Shown: positions 1 through 12,666 of the stretch, piece after piece | How positions within the stretch are numbered: position 1 is the first letter of the stretch | Layout: every line of letters begins with the position of its first letter | Assembly: GCA_007115705.1 (NCBI GenBank) | Contig: QXEO01000722.1 | Coordinates: 866,098-930,097 of the forward strand | Direction of reading: 5' to 3' | Source: Dactylis glomerata | Lineage: Eukaryota; Streptophyta; Magnoliopsida; Poales; Poaceae | DNA length: 64,000 bases | Made by a program: the position numbers and the translations under genes | The notes under the pieces: model-generated | The model's database searches: none | The model's input: only the letters and a program-made list of their open reading frames with translations | Told to the model about the DNA's origin: nothing

Positions 1-82
1 CTAAAAACAAGAGAAATTACTTTTTGACTCTATTCTTAAAGCAAATTATGAGCTTGATGCTTCATCACTTGATATTACTTGA
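1..82 (+). pseudogene. C-terminal end of Athila-type protease domain, unit A (cut by window edge)
   Basis: The last 27 or so codons match the ends of the protease ORFs in units B (to 14688) and C. The frame runs through the residues YELDASSLDIT to a TGA at 80-82. The remainder of the gene lies left of the window. No catalytic residue is included, so nothing can be said about activity. Confidence 0.6.
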
Positions 83-3008
83 TTTGCACTTTCTGCACCT
101 AGCTCAAAGGCGTTAAAGAAAAGCACTCTTGGGAGATAACCCAATGTTTTTACATTCAGTTCTTTTTCTTTTATTTGAGTCTTGGAAGTTATTACTACTG
201 TAATGACCTCTCCTTACCATTTTTATTTCGTTTTTGTACCAAGAGAAGCCTCTAATTTGAGTGAGGTAAGAATTGGGGATGTTGCTGTCCTGAAACAGTT
301 TTTGGTGCTGCACCGTAAAAATTCGTGAAACTTCTCTGTAAATATTTTGGACCTGCGATTTTTGCTGCATATGCCCCAGGTTATATCCAAACTTTCATTA
401 GTTGAACACTTTTTGATTTGAGCAACAGAAAACCATCTAAAAATTCAACCTTTGTCAGCTGTTTTGTTTTGACAGATTTCTGCCAATATTTGTGTTTGCC
501 ACTTTGTTGCTTTCTTTTTGAGTTGTTTTGATCACGGAACTTTTGGGGAAGTTGTTACAGTAGTATATACTTTATATGTGGTGGTTTTGAGTTGAAACCT
601 GAAGCAAAAAGGGGTTGATTCAATGTTATGCTTGCACTAATGTTGCTAATAGATTTGTGCTTAGTTTTCTATGAAGGAAGTTTTCAAGTGTAGGGATCAT
701 AGAATGATGAGAAGAGTTGAAGAATGGAAAAAAGCTCAAGCTTGGGGATGCCCACGCACCCCAAGAAATATCCAAGAGGTACAAGCGTCAAAGCTTGGGG
801 ATGGCCCTGAGGCACCCCTTCTTCATCGGCAAATATCAGGTCACCTTTCAACATACTATATTTTTATTGCTTCATGCATTATGCATTTTTCTTGGAGCGT
901 CATTTGTTTTAGTTTTTAGTTTTCTTTACTTTTGTTTGCTGCAATAAATGGTTGGACCCCAACAAATTTCTTTTGGAGAAGTTGCCTTGCTTTTCATTTG
1001 CCAAGAACACTCCGTTTTTCACTCTTATCGTTCAACGAGTGTTCTCTTTTTCTAGAACTGCGTTTAGCTTTCGATTTTCGCTTTGATTTGTGTTCAGATC
1101 TTGTTATATCTTTGCATCAAGGTGTATTTTTGCCTCTGGTCCATGTTGGTTTTCATCAAAAAGAGTTGTTTATAAAAATTTCGAATGGTGTTGGAAAAGA
1201 GAAAAAAGCTTTATGCAAAAAAGTGGTACAAGAAGGAGCTTGTGTAGACTGCGGCCTAGGCTTTTGCATGTCGTGCTTGATGTCTTTTTGATAGTATGCT
1301 TAGTGGTTTTGCTGTAGCATGACTTGTCTCAAATGACTGAGATTGCTTAATGAGCCTTTGAAAAAATCATACGTTGTTTTAATTATTTGGAAGCATTGTT
1401 TTGGTTTTCTCCTTGATGCTTTATTTGGGTTGACTTGGCGCATGCTCACAAATGTTAGACTCATACAAAGTTGCCATTGCCTCCATGAACATTTAGTTTT
1501 TGACTTTTGATGCCATCTGATGTTTTTTTCAATGTCGCTTTGCATGATTATGGCCATTATTGCTCTCTTAGTTGGTCGCTCCTAATTTTTTGCTAGCCCT
1601 CATTTTGCACTCAGTATGAGCTCTACTCGTGCATCCAACTCCTAAAAACCAAGTTGTTCCAAAGTGTCCAGCATACATACATATTAGCAATTTGCTATTC
1701 CAAAGTACATTTGACTTGCTTTTATCTATCCTTCAAATTAAACTCTTTTTGGTGTTATGCAAAAATTGGTCAGTAAAGCTCTCACGAACCTGATGACACA
1801 CTTTACTTTTCTCGTTTTAAAATTTTGACATTGTGGCTCTCTTATGTTGAGTTATTATGCTTGCAAGTTGTAAGTTGGAAATTAGCCCAGCCATGCCGTC
1901 ATGGGGCAAGCTTTCAACATTGCACTTTCTTTCATTTCTGTTGATATCATGATCTTTTGTTTATGGATACTCGCAATGTGAAATAAGTTGGGAATCTTGC
2001 GGGATCATGGAGTTTTTATATGTGTTAGGGAAATGCCTGGGCCGCTAATCTAAGCCATGCATCATTCATGGTGGAAATTTATAGCATGCCCATAGTGGAC
2101 ATTTGACGATGCATCTCACAATAAAAAGCTATACCAATGGTAAATAAAAGAGATATCGAGGTGTTTATTGTCTGTTTGTCTTCTCATTTTGATGTGGGCT
2201 TGTTCCATGTCATCGGGCATGAGGTACCCCATTGGTGGTTCTCGATGATACACATATATTTACAATGACAAGAGCTTGCTTGGGACTCTAAGTCGAGTAG
2301 CATGAGGTTTGGGTATTCGTACTTCACGGGACACAAGGTTTTCAACTTATGATTTGTCAAGCATATGCATCATAAGTGTATTCGCATTAACTTTAACAAT
2401 TCAAGATGCCTATGATGGGGGCAATGAGAGCTCAAAGCTAGTAAGTACCATAATTTTTGAAGGTTTATAAAACTTGCAATCACTGCTTCCCTCAGCAAAG
2501 GGCCTTTCTTTTACTTTTATGTTGAGTCACCACCTTCTACCTTTATGCACCGTCTAAGAGGTATAGTTGTCATTCTGAGTATAATGTGCATTGTCCCAAA
2601 GTTTTCATTGATTCATTCATGATGTTGGTTTCTCTTGTTCTTAAATTACATGTATCTAGTCGCCCTCTTAAACTTCAAGGTGTCCTATGCATTTATGATT
2701 TGCTCTCTCATGAAGGACAAGCTGAAAACCATTTGCTATGTTTTTCCATATGATTTGAACACACGTTTGACTTTCATTGTTTCATTTTCATGATCTTTCG
2801 TTTGTGTTCTTTTTCATGTTATAACATGGTTGCTAAGTTTCTTCTATCAAGATTATGTCTTTCATGCCATGTTTAAAGTTCTTTTGATCCCAGCGCATAA
2901 CGCTTACATATATGGTCAAGATTGTGTAGGTGCATGTCACCTCAAAAATTATTACTTTTGTTATCACTTACCTACTCGAGGATGAGCAGGAGTTAAGCTT
3001 GGGGATGC
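83..3008 (+). other. Non-coding 3' internal region of ATH unit A, ending in polypurine-like tract
   Basis: This stretch aligns by eye with 14689-16222 plus 25956-27351 (unit B) and 31078-33844 (unit C). It holds no long open frame. It is T-rich with scattered GCTTGGGGATGCC repeats (for example about 742-815). It ends in a purine-rich stretch, gaggatgagcaggagttaag, followed by cttggggatgc immediately before LTR1, where a polypurine tract should be. Pol coding sequence is absent, so the element is non-autonomous. Confidence 0.7.
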
Positions 3009-4653
3009 TAATACGTCTCAAACGTATCTATAATTTTTGATGCTCCATGCTTGTTTTTACACCATTTGCTTAGTGTTTCGTTACACTTCGTGGCATTTTT
3101 ATGCATTTTCCGGAACTAACCTATTAACGAGATGCCACAGTGCCAGTTCCCTATTTTCTGCTGTTTTTGTGTTTCAGAAAAGTTACACAGGAAATATTCT
3201 CGGAATTGGATGAAACAAAAGCCGAACATCCGGAAATTTACCGAAGCTTCCAGAGAACCGAAGATGAGATAGAAAGGAGCCACAGGGCGGCCACATCACC
3301 AGGGGGCGCGGCCTGCCCCTGGCCTGCGCCCACCTGTGGTGAGGGACCCCTGGTCCACTTCTGACGCTGCCCCTTCGCCTATAAAGACCCCCCGATGGGA
3401 AAAACCTAAACACCCGATCACTTTTCCAGAAACACATCGCGATCCGCCGCCATTGTCGACCCAAGATTGGGAGGGTCCAGAAGCTTTCCCGGCACCCTGC
3501 CGAAGAGGGGAATCACCACTGGAGGTCTTCTTCATCGCCATGCTTGCCTCCGGCATGATGAGTGAGTAGTCTACCTTGGACTATGGGTCCATAGCAGTAG
3601 CTAGATGGTTGTCTTCTCCACCATGTGCTTCATGTTTAGATCTCGTGCGCTGCCTTACATGATCGAGATCACCGTTATGTAATTCTACATGTTGTGTTTG
3701 TTGGGATCCAATGAATATTGGTGTTATGATTGAGTTAATGTGCTGAATATTATCTTATGTTATCTCTATGTTGTTTATGATCTTGCATGCTCTCCGTTGT
3801 TAGTAGCTATCTTGGCTGAGTAGTTGCTAGTGACTCCAAGAGGGGGTATTTATGCTCGATAGTGGGTTCATGCCTCTATTTAATCTGGGGGAGTGACAGA
3901 AACCTCTAAGGTTGTAGATGTGTTGTTGCTACTAGGGGGAAAACAACATTCATATGCTCGAGGGCATATGCTTTGTTTACATTACACACTTTGCTTAATG
4001 CAGTTATCTGTTGTTCGCAACTTAATACTTGTGGATTTCTCTGATTGATTTGCCACAAGTGGGTTATTAGTCATAGATGCAGTTGGATGGCGGTCTATGT
4101 ATCTTGTTGTAATGCCCAGAGTAAATCTCATAGTGATCCTCTCGACATATGCACATTGTCTTTATTCTATCAATTGCCCAACTATAATTTGTTTACCCAG
4201 CATGTGTTATTTTATCTTATGGAGAGACACCACTAGTGAGCTGTGGACCCCGGTCCTATTTCCATTATATTGCTATCACCTATTTACTTTACTCGCACTG
4301 TTTACTTTACTCGCATATTACTATTGCTTTCCACTCGATATGCTCATACCCTTTGTTTCAAGCAAACCGGTGAGATTGACAACCTCATCGTAAGTTGGGA
4401 GCAAAGAATTTGGTTGTGTTGTGTGCAGGTTCCGCGTTGCTACTAGTTGAAGATGAGTAAACAAGAATCATTAACGGCGCCCTTGTTGGAGTGTTAGTAG
4501 GCTAGCAAGCATCACCTTCTGGAGTTTGACTTTTTCCTAGACTGACAAACCTTGGTTTCTTACTGAGGGAAAAACTTGCTGCTGTGCTCACCATACCTTC
4601 CTCTTGGGGTTGCCAACTGGACGGTGAAAACCCATCAACACCGCGCCACATCA
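3009..4653 (+). repeat. ATH LTR1 (shared by units A and B)
   Basis: A 1645-bp LTR. Its start reads TAATACGTCTC; LTR2 and LTR3 start TGATAC, so the terminal TG has mutated to TA here. It ends in acatca, 12 bp before the primer-binding site. The length matches LTR3 (1644 bp). Internal sequence abuts it on both sides, so it is one of the shared LTRs of the tandem array. Confidence 0.88.
3380..3386 (+). promoter_or_regulatory. TATA box of ATH LTR1
   Basis: TATAAAG in the context cttcgcctataaagacc. It lies about 370 bp into the LTR and is conserved at the same place in LTR2 and LTR3. It is the likely core promoter at the U3/R border; the transcription start itself is not visible. Confidence 0.6.
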
Positions 4654-4665
4654 AGACATTTTTTC

Positions 4666-4683
4666 TGGCGCCGTTGCCGAGGA
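4666..4683 (+). other. Primer-binding site, tRNA-Asp type (ATH unit B)
   Basis: TGGCGCCGTTGCCGAGGA lies 12 bp after the LTR end. It is complementary to the 3' end of plant tRNA-Asp with one mismatch (GAGGA for GGGGA). This site would prime minus-strand DNA synthesis and is typical of Athila elements. Confidence 0.8.
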
Positions 4684-4841
4684 AAAAGAAGACTTCTGCA
4701 AGAGGAGTTTCGCACGCACATCCTTTACTTTGTTTTAAGTTTTGCTTTACTTTATTTTTACTTGCTTCATTTTATCAAAAACACAAAAAAATTAGTATCC
4801 TTTATAGTTGTTTTTACTTGTCTGCTTTTAGTTCTGCTAGA

Positions 4842-5801
4842 ATGGCTACTCCTGAGAACACCAAGTTGTGTGATTTTACTAGTACTAATAATAGTGATTT
4901 TATCTACACTCCTATTGCGCCACCTGCTCCTGCTGCTGATTTTTATGAGATTAAGCCTGCTTTGTTGAACCTTGTTATGAAAGAGCAATTTTCTGGTGCT
5001 AGTACTGATGATGCTGCAGCTCATCTCAACAATTTTGTTGAGCTATGTGAGATGCAGAAATATAAGGATGTGGAGAGTGATATTATTAAGCTTAAGTTGT
5101 TTCCTTTTTCTTTGAGAGGAAAAGCTAAGGATTGGTTGCTGTCTTTGCCTAAAAATAGTATTGATTCATGGGCTAAGTGTAAGGATGCTTTTATTGGTAG
5201 ATACTATCCTCCTGCTAAGATTATAGCTTTGCGTAGCAATATTATGAAGTTTAGTCAGTTTGATAATGAACATGTTGCTCAAGCTTGGGAAAGAATGAAA
5301 TCTATGATCAAGAATTGTCCCACTCATGGACTGACTACTTGGATGATTGTCCAAACTTTTTATGCATGACTGAATTTTTCTTCAAGGAACCTATTGGATT
5401 CAGCTGCTGGAGGCACTTTTATGTCCCTTACGTTGGGCGCCGCAACAAAGCTTCTCGATAATATGATGGTAAATTACTCTGAATGGCACACCGAGAGAGC
5501 TCCACAAGGTAAGAAGGTAAATTCTGTTGAGGAAACCTCTTCCTTGAGTGATAAGATTGATGCTATTATGCTTATGCTTTCAAATGATAGGACTCATATT
5601 GATCCTAATAATGTTCCTTTAGCCTCTTTGGTTGCTCAAGAAGAGCATGTTGATGTAAACTTCATTAGAAACAATAATTTTATCAACAATGCTTATAGGA
5701 ACAATTTTGCTAGTAACAATTATAGGTCGTATCCTTCTATCAATGGTAATGGTTATGGTAATTCCTCCAACAACACTAGGGCCGCGCCCTCCGAGCTTGA
5801 G
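4842..5801 (+). pseudogene. ATH Gag, unit B, N-terminal part (nonsense mutation, then split by GYP-A copy 1)
   Basis: The ATG at 4842 starts MATPENTKLC, and the frame continues to a TGA at 5367-5369. Unit C has GGA at that codon, so this is a private nonsense mutation. Reading then continues in frame to the GYP-A insertion at 5802. The Gag core (KGKAKDWLLSLP-like stretch, then SWAKCKDAFIGRYYP) resembles plant Ty3/gypsy capsid domains. It is followed by an Asn-rich linker. I see no CCHC zinc knuckle. Gag would form the virus-like particle in the cytoplasm. The gene resumes at 13597 after the insertion. Confidence 0.8.
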
Positions 5802-6726
5802 TGATAGGGCAATGGTGGCCGATCTTTCGATGAGATCTTGATAAGTCGATTTGGTGGGTGGAGTTCGTGCTTGACGATCCGACTACACGTGCGAAGCTCG
5901 TGCGCCAATGCAATCGCTAGGACAATCTCCGGGAGTTACTGATCTTACGGGTGCACGATCAGCCTGACCAGCGAGGGTCTTAATTCCTGCCTGAAATCGA
6001 GAACAAGTAAGAACTAATACTGCAATCAAGATATTGCGGATGAAAGATGTATGCTTTATTCAAAAGGTGGGATTCCGAATAGGCGGTCTTCTTCTGGGCG
6101 ATTGGCCTCAGAAGTCGAGCTCGTAGTTGCAGCAATGGCTAACTTTAGTCTAAACAAAATCCGAGTTCTAATGACGGCTACGGGGGGTATTTGAGGAGGA
6201 AAAGGTAGGGGTGCGACCAGCCTTGGATAGGGTGGTCGAACGGAGCCCTAACAGGCCTTTTCTCCTCAAATTCGGACTCCTAAAAGTGGCTGTCTTATTT
6301 GCTGCGAAAATTACATGGGCCTGGCCCAAAAATAGAAGTGACGCAGCACCATATGTATCTATGGACGAAATTATGAAGTAGCTCTTTGTATATTTCGTCC
6401 AAGTCTTTATCCCTCATTATGGTGGCTTCAAAGTTCTGAAATCTCCACTCGTGGCATCTTCTTCAATCCTCAAACGCTTGCTGCCATCTCCATGCACGAT
6501 CATGCTCCAATGCTTGTCCCTCTCATCCATGCTAGGTCCATCATTCCTAAGAGTAACAAACATATCTGATTTAGGCAGCATCATATTCTCATGTATGTGC
6601 GAAAGAGTTCCAAGAAACGAAAGTACCTGATAGTTAAGTTGCTTGGCACGAGCTCGAGTGATGGGTCCTTGTATGTGTTCCGCTGTAGGTGCAGCAGGTG
6701 TATCAATAGATGGGATGTCCTCATCA
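5802..6726 (-). repeat. GYP-A copy 1, 3' LTR (contains the polyprotein C-terminus)
   Basis: 925 bp, almost identical to 12667-13591. The polyprotein runs into it from the internal region and stops at 6417-6419, so about 310 bp of the LTR is coding. The purine tract GAAGGGGAGCA lies immediately upstream of the LTR start on the minus strand and is translated as E-G-E-H. Confidence 0.9.
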
Positions 6727-9700
6727 TGCTCCCCTTCTTGAATTGAAGTCGTCCTCGACGCAACCTCATCTTCTTCACCGAAGTAAGGCTTTAAATCTGC
6801 AATGTTAAATGTAGGACTTACCGTACCAAAATCTGCAGGAAGCTCAAGTTTATATGCATTATCATTGATTTTCTCTATCACCTTAAAAGGACCATCAGCA
6901 CGTGGCATTAACTTAGACTTGCGCAAATCAGGAAAACGATCTTTGCGCAAATGCAACCAAACAAGATCTCCAACCTCAAACACAACATGCTTGCGTCCTC
7001 TATCCCCAGCAACTTTATACTTAACATTCATGCGTGCTATGTTGTCTTTAGTAGTTGCATGCAATTTCAAAATCAATTCAGCACGCTGTGTAGCATCAAA
7101 ATTATTTTGCACTGAAGATGGTAAAGGCAACAAATCAATAGGTGCACGTGGAACAAAACCATAGCCAATCTGAAAAGGGCTCATCCTTGTGGTAGAATGC
7201 AGCAAACGATTATAAGCAAATTCAATATGAGGTAAACACTCTTCCCACAATTTTAAGTTCTTCTTTAAAACAGCCCGCAACATGGTAGATAAAGTTCTAT
7301 TAACTACTTCAGTTTGTCCATCAGTTTGGGGATGACATGTAGTACTAAACAGCAATTTAGTCCCCAACTTAGCCCATAAAAATCTCCAAAAGTGGCTAAG
7401 AAATTTAGTATCACGATCAGAAACAATAGTATTTGGCACACCATGCAAACGAACGATATCACGAAAGAACAAATCAGCAATGTGCGCAGCATCATCGGTC
7501 TTGTGACAAGGAATAAAGTGTGCCATCTTAGAAAACCGATCCACAACCACAAAAATACTATCCCTCCCCTTCTGTGTACGAGGTAATCCCAAAACAAAGT
7601 CTATCGAAATATCCTCCCAAGGAACACTAGGAACAGGAAGAGGCATATATAAACCATGTGGATTAAGGCGAGACTTAGCTTTTTGACAAGTAGTGCAGCG
7701 TGCCACGAATCTCTCAACATCTCGCCGCATGCGTGGCCAAAAGAAGTGTGCAGCAAGAACATCCTCCATCTTCTTGACACCAAAGTGTCCCATTAATCCT
7801 CCTCCATGCGCCTCCTGTAACAACAAAAGACGAACGGAACCATCTGGGATGCATAGTTTGTTAGCACGGAACACAAATCCATCATTAAGGACGAATTTGT
7901 TCCATGTTCTACCATCTTTACAATTCGGCAACACATCTTTAAAATCAGCATCATGCAAGTATTGTTCCTTGATAGTTTCCAACCCAAAATTTTTGAAGTC
8001 AAGCTGAGATAGCATAGTATAACGGCGCGACAAAGCATCAGCAATAACATTATCTTTACCCTTTTTGTGTTTGATAACATAAGGAAAAGACTCAATAAAT
8101 TCAACCCACTTTGCATGTCGACGATTCAGTTTTGCTTGACTACGAATATGCTTCAAAGATTCATGATCAGAATGTATAACAAATTCTTTAGGCCATAAAT
8201 AATGTTGCCAAGTTTCTAATGTCCGAACCAGCGCATATAATTCTTTATCATAAGTAGAATAGTTCAGACTAGGCCCACTCAATTTTTCACTAAAATATGC
8301 TACAGGTTTGCCCTCTTGTAATAACACACCTCCCAAACCAATTCCACTAGCATCACATTCAAGTTCAAACGTCTTATTAAAATCAGGAAGTTGGAGTAAT
8401 GGAGCATGTGTTAACTTATCTTTCAGTATCATGAAGGCCTCTTGTTGTGCATCGCCCCAAACAAAGGGCACATCCTTCTTTGTGAGCTCATTCAATGGCG
8501 CAGCAATAGAACCAAAATATTTGACAAAGCGCCTATAAAACCCAGCGAGACCAAGAAAACTCCTCACTTGTGTGACCGTCTTGGGCTGTGGCCAATTCAC
8601 AATTGCTTCAATCTTGGCTGGATCAACTTCAATTCCCTATTCTATAACAACATAACCAAGAAAAGCAACTCTGTTTGTGCAAAAGGTGCACTTCTCAAGA
8701 TTACCATACAAACGTGCATCACATAAAGCATTGAAAACAGCACGTAAATGATCCAAATGGTCCTCTAAAGATTTGCTATATATGAGAATGTCATCAAAAT
8801 ATACCACCACAAAACGACCAATAAAAGCACGTAAAACTTCGTTCATCAGTCTCATAAAGGTACTAGGTGCATTAGTTAAACCAAACGGCATTACTAACCA
8901 CTCATATAAACCGAACTTAGTTTTAAAAGCTGTTTTCCATTCATCTCCTAATTGCATACGAATTTGGTGGTAACCACTACGCAAATCAACTTTAGAGAAC
9001 ATAATAGAACCACTCAACTCATCTAGCATGTCATCCAAACGAGGAATAGGGTGACGATATCGAATGGTAATATTATTAATAGCTCGACAATCAGTACACA
9101 TGCGCGAAGAACCATCTTTCTTAGGTACTAAAATAATAGGAACAGCGCATGGACTAAGAGACTCACGAATATAACCTTTGTCCAATAAACTCTGGATTTG
9201 TCGTTGGATCTCCTTTGTTTCTTCAGGATTGGTGCGATATGGCGCACGGTTGGGCAGCGAGGCTCCTGGAATCAAATCAATTTGGTGTTCTATCCCACGA
9301 ATAGGTGGAAGTCTAGGTGGAACATCTTGTGGGAAAACGTCCATGTATTCCTGCAAAAGGTTAGCAACCGCAGATGGCAAAGAAGGAGGCATATCCTCAA
9401 ATGAAAACAGAACTTCTTTGCAAACAATGGCATAACATGGAGTAATATTGACATCAATTTCAGCAAGATCAGATTTGCTAGCAAGTAAACAAGGATTCTT
9501 CAAACGAATTTCAGTAGCATGGTTAGAATCAGATTTAGAAGAATGCTTAGGGGGTACAAAATCTGCAGCAATAATCTGATTCTCACTCTTATGTTTGTCC
9601 TCATTTTTTAATCTACTAGCTCTAGCAAGATCATCTTTCAAAATTTGTTCCGGAGTCATGGGTTTAAGTCCAATTTTCTTGCCAGCATGTGTAAGAGAAT

Positions 9701-11519
9701 ACTGATTAGTTTTACCATTATGTACAGATTCTCTATCAAATTGCCATGGTCTACCAAGTAACAAAGAACAAGCTTGCATAGGTACAACATCACAATCAAC
9801 GAAATCTGAATAAGTACCAATAGTAAAATGCACGCGTGCAGTTCTTGTTACCTTGAGCTTACGGGAGCTCTCAAACCATTGAATGTAATATGGATGAGGT
9901 CGTTGTCGTGTGGGCAGAGCAAGCTTCTCCACCATGTCAATACTAGCCAGATTGTTACAACTCCCTCCATCAATGATGATCCGGATAGCTCTCTCCTTAA
10001 CAACGCCTCTTGTTTGAAACAAGTTGTGGCGTTGATCATGCTCAGCGTTGCTCAATTGCACACTCAAGACACGCTGTGCAACTAAACTCTTATATTGATC
10101 AGCATTTTCAGCTCCCATTACCTCCATCTCCTTGTCAGAATCAGAATTGGCACCATCACGTGCAGCAATAAGTGCCAATGTATCATCATCAAAATCACTC
10201 GCAGAGTCATATTCGCCATCTTCAAGCACCACCATCACACGTTTGGTTCTGCACTCTTTTTCGATGTGACCAAACCCAAAACATTTGCGACATTGAATGT
10301 CGCGAGTCTTCCCTGTGGAGGCCATGGAAGAAGAACTCCGTGTCGGACCAGCATATGGTGATGGGGCAGGAGCAGGTGGCGTTCTTGACGTCGGCGTGGT
10401 GAACCTGGAGGTGGAAGGACCTGGTGCATCCCCACGAGAAGGTGGAGCTGATTGGCGCGCAGACCAGGAAGGAGTACGACCTGCAGAATTATTAGCTCTT
10501 CTCCATGATGGTTGACGATCCTGCACTTCAAGTTCAGCTTTGCAAGCAAGGTGAAATAAACGAGTAATAGTGTTGTACTCCTTGTAGTCTAAAATATGCT
10601 GAATCTCCTTATTTAACCCACCAAAGAAACGTGCAAGCATAGCTTCATTATCCTCTACAATACCACAACGAATCATGCCTGTTTGTAACTCTTGATAATA
10701 CTCTTGTACAGAATTTTTGCCTTGTTCTAACCGAGTTAATTTTTTAAGCAAGTCCCATTGATAATGTGGAGGTACAAAACGAGTACGCATGGCATGTTTT
10801 AGACCAAGCCAAGTAGCAGGAACATTAGCATGATTGACTCTACAATATTCAGACCACCAGATAGAAGCAAAATCTGTAAATTCACATGTAGCAGCACTAA
10901 CACGCAAATGCTCAGGGTAGCGTAAACATGCAAAACGTTGCTCTGCCTCTAATTCCCAAGTGAGATATGCATCAGGATTATATCTACCCTCAAATGGTGG
11001 AATATTTAATTTTAGCTTAGCCACATGGTCATCATCACGTATCGGACGGGGAGGTGGACGAGCGTTGCGGTTGTATTGCCGCGGACGGCTAGGTGCAGGT
11101 TGTTGGACCTCGTCCTCGTCGAGCTCGTTTTCATCTTCGAACTCGTTTTCCCCCTCGTCAGCAGCATATCCGTCCTGGGTGGCCGCCTCCGTAGCGGCCG
11201 CAGCAGCTGCCGCGGCTGTAACGGTACCCGCAGATGGCGGGATGAGAGGAACGCGGCGAGCACGTGGTACAGGGATGCCCGGCCGTGGCAGTGGTGGTAA
11301 ACGGGCCAGGACTTCCTGGAACCGGGCGTCGAGCTTGGTGTTGAAGGATGCCTCAAGACCAGCCATCTTGTCCATCGCATCAGAAAGCTTGGAATCAACA
11401 TCACCCAAGCGTGTGTCCACATCTTGTGCATGGCCCACCAACAGCCGAGTGAAGTGGGCATGCAATTCTGCACTAGTCATCTTCTCCGGATCGACATCAT
11501 CCTTCGTGGTTCCTGTCAT
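6417..11519 (-). pseudogene. GYP-A copy 1 Gag-Pol polyprotein, one nonsense codon
   Basis: Reads from an ATG at 11517-11519 to a TAA at 6417-6419 with one in-frame TAG at 8637-8639, where GYP-A copy 2 has a CAG (Gln) codon. Domains in order: Gag with a CCHC knuckle (CRKCFGFGHIEKEC, 10251-10292); protease with DGGS (about 9970); reverse transcriptase with YFDD (about 8790-8801); RNase H beginning ECDASG; integrase with its HHCC finger (about 7686-7808), a D-D(35)-E triad (7308-7601) and a GPF motif; then a tail reading GPITRARAK inside the LTR. The polyprotein would make Gag and the copying and integration enzymes. I see no chromodomain. The stop falls between RT and RNase H, so this copy cannot make RNase H or integrase without suppression. 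Confidence 0.9.
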
Positions 11520-12666
11520 GGTTAGCGTGGAAGCAAGCACAAATATATATACCTATGCACTACGGAATATGGTGGAATCACGCGTAATCCGTCAAGCGGT
11601 ATATAAAGCTCTTACAAGTTCTTACCCTAACAGGAGGAAGGTGATATGCAACCAGCAAAGAACAGCGACTCCCAAAATTGCACAAGCGATTACCAGGTGT
11701 CGATACAAAGCACGTGCAGAAATATGTGGAGCTGTAGGATGGCTTATATGGTAGCAAAAACAACAGCAAGTATCAAAACAGCAATGCAAAGCTGAAAGAA
11801 TGCTCAACCGCAGTACTGTGCTGGTCCTAGGCTATACCGTGCTAGAGACGCGAGCTGAGAACACTAAGAAAGTCACGGCGTGGCACAACAAGCAGAAAGG
11901 AACAGCTCAAAAGCAAGATATAAGTGAAGATCTGCAGGAATTGTCAGGTCTGAAACTTCGGAGGGCAAAAACTCGGCCTTCCCGGCCTTTTTTGGGAGTT
12001 CTGAGTGTCGCACAACCTCGTAGTTGTTGTGGTTACATAGATCTTTTCGCTACGAGCATTTTGAGTACTCGCACGTCGAAAACGGAGTTCGTATGCAAAA
12101 GTTATGGACAGTTGAAGTTTGCTGTCGAAAACCGTCAAAAACTGACGAAACTGTCCAATTCGGACTGAAATCGGACTGCACTAGTAGGAACGGGTCAACC
12201 CGACTTGGATGCGGAGTTAACTTTTTTTTTTTTTTTTTTGCTCTTCTTCTACCTCTTGACTGGCGACCGAAACCTAATTCACGGACTCTGAAAAAGGCAC
12301 GGATGAAATTGGGAAGAACGAACAAAAGCTTATGCGAAGGCGGTGGCAGAAGTATATGGCGTGGTGGTGGAAGGATATGGCGGAGCAGTGGTGCAAGCGT
12401 GCGGCGGTGGCGGGACTATGGTGATTCGAACTCGAAACTCTAAAGGAACAGACACTAAGACCAGCAACTCGACACGCGGATGCAGACACAAATTCAACGA
12501 TGCAAACTGAAAAGACAATGCAAAGGCTCGGATGGTTTATGGGACGAGATGATCTAAACCCTAACTGTATTTTTGGCTTTTTCGTGGTTTATAGGTATGA
12601 ACACAGATGCAATCTAAACTACGAAAACAGTAAATCTCACCGAGCAACCTGAAATCTGATACCACT
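11520..12666 (-). other. GYP-A copy 1 leader and primer-binding site
   Basis: Untranslated leader between the 5' LTR and the Gag start. The primer site TGGTATCAGA is at 12655-12664 on the minus strand, 2 bp from the LTR end. It matches the first bases of the usual plant initiator-Met tRNA site. A run of about 18 T lies near 12222-12239 on the + strand. No ORF here is supported. Confidence 0.75.

Noticed and set aside
932..1317. Short ORF with FSLLSFNECSLFLELRLAF, repeated at about 15400 and 31900
   Set aside because: It recurs only because ATH units are repeats; frames are broken differently in each unit and there is no start context or domain.
4097..4446. Hydrophobic ORFs in ATH LTRs (also near 28271 and 34932)
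   Set aside because: T-rich LTR sequence gives membrane-like translations in two frames; no start or homology support.
10960..11754. 264-aa plus-strand ORF opposite GYP-A gag, with an Ala run and Ser-rich stretches
   Set aside because: Shadow of the gag reading frame on the other strand; its composition follows from Gag codons. The same shadow in copy 2 is no better conserved than the opposite strand.
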